28,433 bases of DNA from JAICIG01 sp035532215 (GTDB lineage: Bacteria; Planctomycetota; Planctomycetia; Pirellulales; JAICIG01): positions 1-28,433 of the forward strand of contig DATKRK010000240.1 of the NCBI GenBank assembly GCA_035532215.1, read 5' to 3'. Of the stretch, positions 14,298-21,633 are shown in pieces (position 1 is the first letter of the stretch; each line of letters starts with the position of its first letter). The notes beneath the pieces were generated by a model. It was not told the DNA's origin. It saw only the letters and a program-made list of their open reading frames with translations, and searched no databases. Made by a program: the position numbers and the translations under genes.

Positions 14298-15790
14298 GCC
14301 GGCCGCTCGCCGAGTTCGTTCGCCAGCCGAGGACGCTCGTTCTCGCTCATCGCGGCGCCAGCGGCGTCGCGCCTGAAAACACGCTCCCGGCTTTTTCCGC
14401 GGCCCTCGAACTGGGCGTCGATTTCGTCGAACTCGATTACCTGCACTCGGCCGACGGCGTGCCGGTCGTGTTTCACGACGACACGCTCGACCGCACGACC
14501 GACGCGGTCGCCCGCTGGGGCGGCAAAGACATTCCGCTCGCCGCGAAGACTCTGGAAGAGTTGCGACAGCTCGACTGCGGCAGTTGGTTCTCGCCGCAGT
14601 TCGCCGGCACGCGGCTGCCGACGCTGGAAGAGGCGCTCTCGCTCGTCTGCCGCAATTCGCGGTGCATGATCGAACGCAAAGCCGGCGACGCGAAAACGTG
14701 CGTCGACTTGCTCCGCCGGCTCGGCGTGCTCGAGCGCGTCGTGTTGACCAGCTTCGACTGGCAGTTCCTGGCCGAGTGCCGCGCCTTGGAGGGCGAGTTG
14801 CTGCTGGGCGCCTTGGGCGACGAAACGCTGACGCCGGAACTTGTCGAGCGGGCGATCGCCAGCGGCGCCAGCATTCTCGGCTGGGGCGACAAGCGGGTGA
14901 CGCGAGAACACGTCGAACTGGCCCATGCCAGCCATCTGCGAGCCTGGGTCTGGACGGTCGATGACGCCGAGCGGGCGAAAGAGTTGATCGGCTTCGGCGT
15001 CGATGGGCTGATCAGCAATCAGCCCGCGCGGATGCTGGCAGTGACGAAGCCCAACGCCGAAAAAACGCTGGTCACGATAGCCACTTACAACGAGATCGAG
15101 AACCTGCCGGCGCTGGTCGAGGAGATCTTCCGCCATGCGCCCGATGTCGACCTGCTGGTGATTGACGATAACTCGCCCGACGGCACCGGGAGGTGGTGCG
15201 ACGAGCAGGCCCAAAAAGATTCGCGGATCAAAGTCTTGCACCGCACGGGCAAGCTGGGACTGGGCACGGCGATCGTCGCCGGGTTGCGATATGCCGTCGA
15301 GCAGGGCTACAAGTATGCGCTGAACATCGACGCCGATTTCAGCCATCATCCCAAGTACCTGCCCGATTTGATCGGCGGCATGGATCCGCCCGGCGGCCCG
15401 GCGGTCGACGTGATGATCGGCTCGCGCTACATTCCCGGCGGCGGCATCGAAGGCTGGCCATTGAAGCGGTACTTGATGAGCCGCTCGGTGAATCTCTACG
15501 CCCGCTGGCTGTTGGGCCTGCAGCCGAAGGATTGCAGCGGCGGGTATCGTTGCTACCGCACCACGCGGCTGGCCGAACTCGATTTTGATCGTATGCTTTC
15601 GCATGGCTATTCGTTCCAGGAGGAAATCCTCTGGATGCTCAAACGCCGCGGCTGCCGCTTCGGCGAGACGCCGATCACGTTCGTCGATCGCGTTCGCGGC
15701 TCGTCGAAGATCAACTCGCGCGAGGCCTGGGCCGCAATGTGGGTGATTCTGGCGCTGGGATTGAAAAGGCTGAAGTCCGAACGACCGTAG
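14294..15790 (+). CDS. Fusion: glycerophosphodiester phosphodiesterase + dolichyl-phosphate mannose synthase-like glycosyltransferase
   Basis: A 498-aa two-domain protein. Residues 13-248 are a GDPD-family TIM barrel that would hydrolyse glycerophosphodiesters: LAHRGASG (His19), PENT (Glu28), FVELDYL (Glu46, Asp48), VVFHDDTLDRTTD (His61) and IERK (Glu127). Residues 257-498 are a GT2 family domain like DPM1 that transfers a sugar from a nucleotide sugar to polyprenyl phosphate: ATYNEIENLP, VIDDNSPDGTG, INIDADFSHHP-type DxD at Asp346/Asp348, GSRYIPGG and FVDRVRGSSK. No transmembrane tail is seen. The start is TTG 14294, overlapping the frr stop; no other start lies before the first motif. It probably acts at the inner face of the membrane. 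A missed stop between two genes is excluded because the frame is continuous. Confidence 0.85.
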   Translation: MSRPLAEFVRQPRTLVLAHRGASGVAPENTLPAFSAALELGVDFVELDYLHSADGVPVVFHDDTLDRTTDAVARWGGKDIPLAAKTLEELRQLDCGSWFSPQFAGTRLPTLEEALSLVCRNSRCMIERKAGDAKTCVDLLRRLGVLERVVLTSFDWQFLAECRALEGELLLGALGDETLTPELVERAIASGASILGWGDKRVTREHVELAHASHLRAWVWTVDDAERAKELIGFGVDGLISNQPARMLAVTKPNAEKTLVTIATYNEIENLPALVEEIFRHAPDVDLLVIDDNSPDGTGRWCDEQAQKDSRIKVLHRTGKLGLGTAIVAGLRYAVEQGYKYALNIDADFSHHPKYLPDLIGGMDPPGGPAVDVMIGSRYIPGGGIEGWPLKRYLMSRSVNLYARWLLGLQPKDCSGGYRCYRTTRLAELDFDRMLSHGYSFQEEILWMLKRRGCRFGETPITFVDRVRGSSKINSREAWAAMWVILALGLKRLKSERP

Positions 15791-15845
15791 GACGGACCTC
15801 TGGTCCGTCATTTGCGACGGCGACGGACTGGAAGTCCGTCCTACG
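15786..15845. repeat. Hairpin repeat at the end of the fusion gene
   Basis: CGTAGGACGGAC at the left and GTCCGTCCTACG at the right form long inverted arms. Inner blocks GGACCTCTGGTCC and GGACTGGAAGTCC are themselves palindromic. The TAG stop of the fusion gene (15788-15790) lies in the left arm. It may act as a terminator or processing hairpin before the epimerase gene. Confidence 0.75.
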
Positions 15846-15901
15846 ATTCGGCGGCATCAGCAGCCAATGGATGCCAATTGAATCCGCTGAGGAACCAAAC
15901 C

Positions 15902-16900
15902 ATGAACCAGCAATCTTCCGACTCCTCGCTCCTGACTCATCACTCATTGCTCGTCACCGGCGGCGCGGGCTTCATCGGCAGCCATTTCATCGAGCGCGTG
16001 CTGGCCGAAAGCGGGGCGCGCGTCGCGTGTCTCGACAACTTCAACGACTTTTACAGCCCGGCGGAGAAACGGCGAAATATCGCGGGCTTCGCCAATAACG
16101 AGCGGGTGACGCTCGTCGAAGGCGATTTCTGCGACGCCGAGGCGATGTGGCGGCTGTTCGACGAACGGCAGATCACGGCCGTCGTGCATTTGGGCGCCTA
16201 CGCCGGCGTGCGGCCGAGCGTCGCGAACCCGTTCATCTACGAAAAAACCAACGTCGGCGGCACGCTGGCGTTGTTGGAAGCCGCGCGCCGGCATCCGGTC
16301 GAACGGTTCTTGCTGGCGTCGTCTTCGACCGTGTACGGGCATCTGGCCGATTCGCCGTTCGTGGAAGACGCGCCGCTGGGCCGGCCGTTGAGCCCCTACG
16401 GCGCCAGCAAGCGGGCGGCGGAATTGTTCGGCTTGACCTACTTGCAATTGCATCGCGTGCCGGTGGTTTGCCTGCGGCCGTTTAGCGTCTACGGCCCGCG
16501 GTTGCGGCCCGATCTGGCGATGTCGATCTGGACCGAGGCGATCGCAACCGGCCGTAGCGTGCCCTTGTTCGGCGACGGCACGATGAAACGAGATTTCACG
16601 CACGTGCACGATATTTGCTCCGGCCTGCTGGCCGCGCTGGTCAAGCCCGGCGTGGTCGGCGAGGCGATCAATCTCGGCCACTCCGAACCGATCGCGATGC
16701 GCGACGTGATCGCCGCGCTCGAGCGCGCCATCGGCAAGCCGGCCCAGATCGACCGGCAGCCCGAAAAGCCCGGCGACATGCCGATCACCTGCGCCGATTT
16801 GACCAAGGCCCGCCGATTGCTGGGCTATGAGCCGGCGAGGCCCTTCGAGGAAGGCGTGCGGGAGTTCGTCGAGTGGAAGCTGGGAAGGATGAATGTGTAG
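15902..16900 (+). CDS. NAD-dependent nucleotide-sugar epimerase, UDP-glucuronate 4-epimerase-like
   Basis: A 332-aa short-chain dehydrogenase/reductase of the extended type. The NAD-binding motif TGGAGFIG is at residues 19-26, the catalytic serine/threonine lies in LASSSTVYG (138-146), and Tyr166-x3-Lys170 in SPYGASK is the catalytic pair. CLDNFNDFYSPAEKRRNI resembles the region after strand 2 of UDP-glucuronate 4-epimerases, but UDP-glucose 4-epimerase or a dehydratase is possible. It would provide sugar nucleotides for envelope polysaccharides. ATG 15902 was chosen because it gives the normal N-terminus; the frame is open upstream to 15812 through the repeat. It is 111 nt after the glycosyltransferase fusion, on the same strand. 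Confidence 0.88.
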   Translation: MNQQSSDSSLLTHHSLLVTGGAGFIGSHFIERVLAESGARVACLDNFNDFYSPAEKRRNIAGFANNERVTLVEGDFCDAEAMWRLFDERQITAVVHLGAYAGVRPSVANPFIYEKTNVGGTLALLEAARRHPVERFLLASSSTVYGHLADSPFVEDAPLGRPLSPYGASKRAAELFGLTYLQLHRVPVVCLRPFSVYGPRLRPDLAMSIWTEAIATGRSVPLFGDGTMKRDFTHVHDICSGLLAALVKPGVVGEAINLGHSEPIAMRDVIAALERAIGKPAQIDRQPEKPGDMPITCADLTKARRLLGYEPARPFEEGVREFVEWKLGRMNV

Positions 16901-16944
16901 GTCGGTCGTTTCCGCGAAAGTGAAATGATTGCTAGAATAAAACT

Positions 16945-17217
16945 ATGGCAACCAGCCCCGACACTATCGACGTCTTAGATCGACTGCTGGAACCGGTAGG
17001 TCGCTGTTTGACGCCCGAGGTCGCACGAAAGATCGTGGAATTGCGAGCGGATCCCGGTCTTCAAGTCCGCATTGACGAACTTGCGGACAAATCGACGGAG
17101 GGGCGGCTCTCCGAGGAAGAACGGGCGCAATACGAGAAGATCGTGTGCGCCATCGATTTTATCGCCGTATTGCAAGCGAAGGCGCGGGCTGTGTTGAATC
17201 GCAGCGAAAGTCCGTGA
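16945..17217 (+). CDS. Conserved 90-aa hypothetical protein
   Basis: A helical, soluble 90-aa protein: LLEPVGRCLTPEVARKIVELRADP, then IDELADKSTEGRLSEEERAQYEK and IDFIAVLQAKARAVLNRS. I recall this family as common in planctomycetes, often directly upstream of an HNH endonuclease gene. Here no HNH gene follows: the next 340 bp contain hairpin repeats and no intact ORF. Function unknown. A TAGAAT box at 16933-16938 would place the transcript start at the ATG itself, so the message may be leaderless; the -35 is poor. Confidence 0.75.
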   Translation: MATSPDTIDVLDRLLEPVGRCLTPEVARKIVELRADPGLQVRIDELADKSTEGRLSEEERAQYEKIVCAIDFIAVLQAKARAVLNRSESP

Positions 17218-17558
17218 TCGACGCCGCAGTGGGCCGTCGCATTCTCGGCAAAGCCGCACCTACAGCATTGACACGTTTCGGTATTTCCAGGTTTCGATCG
17301 GCAATCCCCCCGGCGGGTAGCTGCCTCTGGCCGCACGCGCATTACGGGTTCCTCTTCTCTGTTCATTACGCGCCTATTCAGTTACGCGAACAGAGAAGAG
17401 GAACCCGTAGATTCTCAATCGCGCGGCATGGACGTGACACGTCCTGAAGCTCATAGCAAGAACCCAAAGATTGTGCCGCCACGTGTTTGAGCGCAGGCTC
17501 GCGCCGTGCCGTAGCGAAAGCAAGTCATCGGCACGGCCTTCTGCAAGCGCCAAATCGC
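17218..17558. other. Gene-free stretch with a perfect hairpin
   Basis: No supported gene. TACGGGTTCCTCTTCTCTGT-containing arms of 22 bp (17343-17364 and 17388-17409) are perfect complements with a 23-nt loop. The hairpin lies downstream of the 90-aa gene and of the convergent SGNH gene and could terminate either. The first bases after 17217 (VIDAAVGRRILGKA) might be a decayed downstream gene, but the resemblance is too weak to call. Confidence 0.55.
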
Positions 17559-18497
17559 TTATTCGCCCCGCGCGATCTCGGTCGAGCCATCGTGATGCAC
17601 TGTGACTAACGTGTGCGCGCCGGGAGTCGCCGGAAGCCACACGAACATTACACTCCAATCGCCATTATCTTCCGGCGTTGCGCTTACCTGATACTTTCCC
17701 CGCAACGGGCCTTCCTTGAGCAACTGCGTTTCGGCAACTTGCACCGCCCAGCCTGCCCTGCGCGCAGCATGGCGGTCGCCCAGCACCGCGGCCACCTTCG
17801 GCTCGATCGCTTCGGCCCAAATCTCGTAGCCCTTGGGGCTGAGGTGCAGCAAGTCGGGCATGATCTCTTTGGAGAGCGTGCCGTCGGGTTCGAGGAACTT
17901 CTCGGAGATGTCGAGATAGGTCACGTGCTGGCCGTCGTCCAGCTTCTTGGCGATTTCGTTCGCGCCGACGTTGACTTTTCGCTTAGTATCGTCGGCGTTC
18001 GGGCCTCGGGGAAAGATCCCGAGCAGCAGAATCTTGATCTCGGGCAGTTTCGCGCGGAGCTTTTCGACGATGGCCTTGATGCCGGCGGCGATGTCCTCGG
18101 AAGAATCGCCGCCCGAATTGTTGGTGCCGATCATGATCACGGCCAGCTTGGGCTTCAGGCCGTCGAGGTTGCCGTGGTCGAGCCGATAGAGCACGTGCTG
18201 CGTGCGGTCGCCGCCAATGCCGGCGTTCATCGCCTTCCGCTCGTCATAGTATTTCTCCCAGACGCCTTTGCCGGCGCCCATCCAGCCCTGGGTGATCGAG
18301 TCGCCGAGGAAAATCAAATCGACGTCGCCCTCTTTTGCCCGAGCATTGATCTGCGTTTGGCGGTTCACCCAGCCTTGGTCGGTCCGCGGAACCGGCTTGA
18401 CCGTGGCCGGTTCGTCGGCGGCAAAGCATGCGGTCGAAAGGAACGCCGTGGCGGCAAAAGCGAATGCGTAAGCAATGAACGCTCGCGAACGGAACAT
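17559..18497 (-). CDS. Exported SGNH/GDSL-family hydrolase with C-terminal extension
   Basis: A 312-aa secreted esterase/acetylhydrolase. A signal peptide covers residues 1-26 (hydrophobic stretch, cleavage probably after CFA). The SGNH blocks are complete: IFLGDSITQGW with Ser67, NAGIGGDRT (Gly95), IGTNN (Asn126) and PDLLHLSPKGY with Asp215 and His218. This subgroup resembles platelet-activating-factor acetylhydrolase-like and carbohydrate acetylesterases; the substrate is probably an acyl or acetyl ester on a polysaccharide. Residues about 250-312 form a beta-rich extension (KYQVSATPEDNGDWSVMFVW) not needed for the SGNH fold. ATG 18497 has AGGAG upstream. It is divergent from pfkA. Confidence 0.88.
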   Translation of the reverse strand: MFRSRAFIAYAFAFAATAFLSTACFAADEPATVKPVPRTDQGWVNRQTQINARAKEGDVDLIFLGDSITQGWMGAGKGVWEKYYDERKAMNAGIGGDRTQHVLYRLDHGNLDGLKPKLAVIMIGTNNSGGDSSEDIAAGIKAIVEKLRAKLPEIKILLLGIFPRGPNADDTKRKVNVGANEIAKKLDDGQHVTYLDISEKFLEPDGTLSKEIMPDLLHLSPKGYEIWAEAIEPKVAAVLGDRHAARRAGWAVQVAETQLLKEGPLRGKYQVSATPEDNGDWSVMFVWLPATPGAHTLVTVHHDGSTEIARGE

Positions 18498-18688
18498 GCG
18501 GGATTCTCCTGGGGCGCGTCGATGAAACCGGCCTTTACGATAGTCCGGATCGCAGCAATTGGAAAGGCGGTCGAAGCAGGTTTTGGCCCCCAAATCGCTC
18601 GCAGTTCCGTGCTCCCAACGCCGGCCGTGACCTAACTTTCAACGTCCATCCGCCTTTTCCCCGCCTACCACCTGCTATTGACCCAAAC

Positions 18689-19840
18689 ATGCCAACCAAA
18701 CGCTTAGGCGTTCTGACCAGCGGCGGCGATTGCCCGGGTCTGAACGCCGTGATTCGCGGCGTCGTCAAATCGGCCGAACAATTGGGCTACGAATGCGTCG
18801 GTTTCTTGCGCGGCTACGAGGGGCTGGTCGATCCGGTCAGCTATCTGCCGCTGAACCATAAGAACACCGCCGGCATTCTGAACCAGGGCGGCACGATCCT
18901 GGGCAGCACCAACCACGGCCGCTTCGCCGCCACGCGCGGCGTCGACGAGCGCGTGGAACTCGACGTCGAACTGCTGGCCGGCGTGCAAGTAACGGTCGAG
19001 CAACTGGGCCTGTCGGGTCTGATTTGCATCGGCGGCGACGGATCGCTGGCCATCGCCCAGCAGTTCCACGAGTTCGGCATTCCGGTCGTGGGCGTGCCCA
19101 AGACGATCGACAACGATCTTTCGGCCACCGCCTACACGTTCGGCTTCGACAGCGCCGTGGCCTGCGCCACCGACGCCCTCGACCGGCTGCACACGACCGC
19201 CGCGGCCCACGAACGGATCATGGTGCTCGAGGTGATGGGCCGGCACGCCGGCTGGATCGCGCTGCACGCGGGCATTGCCGGCGGCGGCGACGTGATCCTG
19301 ATTCCCGAAATTCCCTGGCAGTTCGAGCACGTTTGCCACAAGATTCTCGACCGCGAGACGCACGGCAAGCGATTCACGTTGGTCGTGGTGGCCGAAGGGG
19401 CCCAGTTGCCCGAAGGCGAGTTGGTCACGCAGGAGCGGCGGCACGAATCGCAGCAGGTGCGGCTGGGGGGCATCGGCAACGTGGTGGCGGCCGAGATTCA
19501 AAACCGGCTGCACCGCGAAACTCGCTGCGTGGTGCTGGGCCATTTGCAGCGCGGCGGCCCGCCGACGACCTTCGACCGCGTGCTGGCCACGCAGTTCGGG
19601 GCCCATGCCGTGCGGCTCGTCCACCACGGCAAGTTCGGCGAGATGGTTTGCTTCCAACCGCCGCAGATCAACCATGTGCCGATCGCCGATGCCGTCAGCC
19701 GGTTGAGCACCGTCGATCGGAAGAGTTCGGCCGTGCAAGCCGCCCGGGCGCTGGGCATCAGCTTCGGCGATTGCCCGAAGACTCACAGTCCGTTCATCGC
19801 CGATTTGGAAGCGGAATTGATTGAAGTCGGCTGCGCGTAG
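18689..19840 (+). CDS. pfkA: 6-phosphofructokinase, probably ATP-dependent
   Basis: A 383-aa glycolytic phosphofructokinase (fructose 6-phosphate to fructose 1,6-bisphosphate). Motifs: VLTSGGDCPGLNAVIRGVV (8-26), GGDGSL (115-120), PKTIDND (137-143), MGRHAGWIA and GHLQRGGPPTTFDR. Gly118 at the position that is Asp in PPi-dependent enzymes predicts ATP use, whereas Lys138 in PKTIDND is the residue seen in PPi-type and group III enzymes; together they fit the group III ATP-PFKs such as those of actinomycetes. It is longer than the E. coli enzyme (320 aa), as usual for that group. ATG 18689 has no good Shine-Dalgarno but is the only start before the first motif. Confidence 0.92.
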   Translation: MPTKRLGVLTSGGDCPGLNAVIRGVVKSAEQLGYECVGFLRGYEGLVDPVSYLPLNHKNTAGILNQGGTILGSTNHGRFAATRGVDERVELDVELLAGVQVTVEQLGLSGLICIGGDGSLAIAQQFHEFGIPVVGVPKTIDNDLSATAYTFGFDSAVACATDALDRLHTTAAAHERIMVLEVMGRHAGWIALHAGIAGGGDVILIPEIPWQFEHVCHKILDRETHGKRFTLVVVAEGAQLPEGELVTQERRHESQQVRLGGIGNVVAAEIQNRLHRETRCVVLGHLQRGGPPTTFDRVLATQFGAHAVRLVHHGKFGEMVCFQPPQINHVPIADAVSRLSTVDRKSSAVQAARALGISFGDCPKTHSPFIADLEAELIEVGCA

Positions 19841-19881
19841 GCGTTGCCAAAATACAGCGGGTTAATCTCGCTTTCTGCTCG

Positions 19882-20124
19882 CTAGGCCAGATGCTCGATC
19901 GAGTCAACCGCCGCCACGCTCGAGACTGCAGCGAACGTGCCAAAAAGTCGGATGCCGCCGGAAATCACGTAGAAGTCCGCGGATTTACCCTCCGGATCGA
20001 AGGCGATGTTTTCAGGGTGGCCGACGGTCACGCGATCGCCGTTTTCCATGCTCAATACAAAGCGGCGAAACGGAACCATGCGGACTAGACGCGTGACTTC
20101 ATCACGGACGGCGTCGGTTCTCAC
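19882..20124 (-). CDS. Conserved 80-aa hypothetical protein
   Basis: A small soluble protein with MVPFRRFVLSMENGDRVTVGHPENIAF and a short strand-rich C-terminus. The pattern 'PFRxFxxxxxDGxxxxVxHPE' is one I recognise from a small planctomycete family that usually continues with a strand pair. Function unknown. The start used is GTG 20124, which covers the helix MRTDAVRDEVTRLV typical of the family; a shorter form could begin at the Met before VPFRRF. It converges with pfkA, 41 bp away. Confidence 0.65.
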   Translation of the reverse strand: MRTDAVRDEVTRLVRMVPFRRFVLSMENGDRVTVGHPENIAFDPEGKSADFYVISGGIRLFGTFAAVSSVAAVDSIEHLA

Positions 20125-20305
20125 GTTCGGGCCTCATCAGCGTGGGTCGGTAGCGTGGGTCGGTCGCATGCGCATGATTATAGCACTTTTTGCGTCGGCA
20201 ATCTAACGCCGCTCTGCAACCGACGGCGACCGCCGCTGCACGTTTGCGAGCCGAAGCGCACATTGGCAAACCGAAGACGTTCGCCTCCGGCTCGCCGCAG
20301 AAGTT

Positions 20306-20400
20306 GTCCTAGGTGCGGCATTTGCCGCGCCGGTATGTAGACGCGGCATCTTGCCGCGTTATTCGTGAAGCGGCAAGGATGCCGCTTCTACGTCCTAGAC
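20306..20400. repeat. Triple-hairpin intergenic repeat
   Basis: Three consecutive palindromes: GCGGCATTTGCCGC (20316-20329), CGCGGCATCTTGCCGCG (20342-20358) and GAAGCGGCAAGGATGCCGCTTC (20367-20388). The block is flanked by direct repeats of GTCCTAG (20306-20312 and 20392-20398), as an inserted unit would be. It lies just downstream of the molybdenum hydroxylase operon. Confidence 0.65.
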
Positions 20401-20402
20401 TC

Positions 20403-20642
20403 TCAAACTAGCGACACGTAACACTTCCGCCCTGGCACGCAAAGCTTTCGCTCGGCGAAGCCGTCGTCGGGGCCGAGCATGGCCTGCGTCTTGTTGCACC
20501 AGCAGTGACCGTCGCCCATCTGGCCGTCGTCGACGGCAGGATTCAACGTGCCGGAGACGTACATGCCCTTGGAACGCAAGTAACGGCAGGCCGGCTGATT
20601 GCCGGCGACGTCGTCGACCGGCTGATCGGTGTTCATCGCCAT
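20403..20642 (-). CDS. Small Cys-rich protein of the molybdenum hydroxylase operon
   Basis: A 79-aa protein, MAMNTDQPVDD onward, with five cysteines (Cys19, 47, 49, 68, 74) and His46 in GHCWCNKTQ, CVPGRKC and ACRYLRSKG. The CxC and C-x5-C arrangement suggests metal or iron-sulfur binding. It starts 1 nt after the stop of the FAD subunit gene, with GGAGG 10 nt upstream, so it is the last gene of the operon and probably co-translated. I do not know its function; a small electron carrier or a maturation factor for the enzyme is inference from context. Confidence 0.75.
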   Translation of the reverse strand: MAMNTDQPVDDVAGNQPACRYLRSKGMYVSGTLNPAVDDGQMGDGHCWCNKTQAMLGPDDGFAERKLCVPGRKCYVSLV

Positions 20643-20643
20643 C

Positions 20644-21633
20644 TCAAAACCCTCCCGTTTCAATTCCGGCGGCCGAGAGAATCGCACGCTGGACGGCCAC
20701 GCGGGCCAGTTGCACCTTGTACACGTTGTCCGACAACGGCGTAGCCGCAGCCACGGCCGCTTCGCCCGCCGCACGGGCCGTTTCGTGATTCACCGGCCGA
20801 CCGACGATCGCCCGTTCGGCTTCCGGCGAGAGCCACGGCGTGGGAGCGACGTGGCCGAGCACGATGCTGGCCTGCCGCACAACGCCGTCTTCCATTCGCA
20901 GCGCCGCGGCCGCCGCGACGAGCGGATAGTCGGGTCCTTCGCCCTGCCGCACCTCGTACGTGACGTTGGCCAGGCCGTCGGCCGCAGGCAGCATCACGTG
21001 CGTGATCAACTGGTCGGGCGAAAGGATGTGCTCGCGCTGGCCTTCGTGCCGCGGCGTGCGGTAGAAGGTTTCCAGCGGCAGCATCGTTTCGTCTTCTTCG
21101 CTCGGACCGATCAACCGCACGCGGGCGCCCAAGGCGATCAGCGCGGGGGCCAGTCGCGAGGCGTGTACGAACTTGGCCGGGCCGGCATTGCCGAAGATGG
21201 CGTGGAAGCGGTTGTCTCCTTCAGCGACCATCCGCCCGCCGCGAGCCAGCAAGCCGTGGCCATTGCGGAAGTACCAGCAGCGGGGCCGCTGGCACAGTTC
21301 GCCGCCGAGCGTGCCTTGCGATTGCAACTGCACGGCGTTGATGCCGGCGATGGCCTGCTTGATCGCCGGGTATTGATCCAACTCCGGCGCCTCGAGCATT
21401 TCGGCCAAGGTCGTCGTGGCGCCGATCGTAAGCCCTAGCGAATCGGCCGAGACGCCGCGTAGCGAGGGCACTTCCATGATGTTCACGACCCGCTCCGGGT
21501 TCACGAGCATCTGCTTCATGAGCGGCACCAGGTCGGTGCCGCCGGCCAAGATTTCCGTCTCACCCGGAACGGCCGAGAGCATTTCCAGCACTTCGTGCTC
21601 CTGTTCGGGCGCTGCAAAGTCGAAAGCTTTCAT
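20644..21633 (-). CDS. Molybdenum hydroxylase FAD subunit (CoxM/PaoB-like)
   Basis: A 329-aa protein of the FAD-binding subunit family of xanthine dehydrogenase, CO dehydrogenase and 4-hydroxybenzoyl-CoA reductase. AGGTDL (30-35) and GATTTLAE (71-78) with GTLGGEL (107-113) are the FAD-binding motifs. QRPRCWYFRNG (115-125) and EGDNRFHAIFG (138-148) are typical of members that bind an extra [4Fe-4S] cluster, but of the cysteines expected in this loop only Cys114 and Cys119 remain (see findings). The start ATG 21633 shares its first base with the Mo subunit's last base, and is preceded by AAGGAGG (a good ribosome site). It passes electrons between the molybdenum centre side and an acceptor. Confidence 0.88.
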   Translation of the reverse strand: MKAFDFAAPEQEHEVLEMLSAVPGETEILAGGTDLVPLMKQMLVNPERVVNIMEVPSLRGVSADSLGLTIGATTTLAEMLEAPELDQYPAIKQAIAGINAVQLQSQGTLGGELCQRPRCWYFRNGHGLLARGGRMVAEGDNRFHAIFGNAGPAKFVHASRLAPALIALGARVRLIGPSEEDETMLPLETFYRTPRHEGQREHILSPDQLITHVMLPAADGLANVTYEVRQGEGPDYPLVAAAAALRMEDGVVRQASIVLGHVAPTPWLSPEAERAIVGRPVNHETARAAGEAAVAAATPLSDNVYKVQLARVAVQRAILSAAGIETGGF

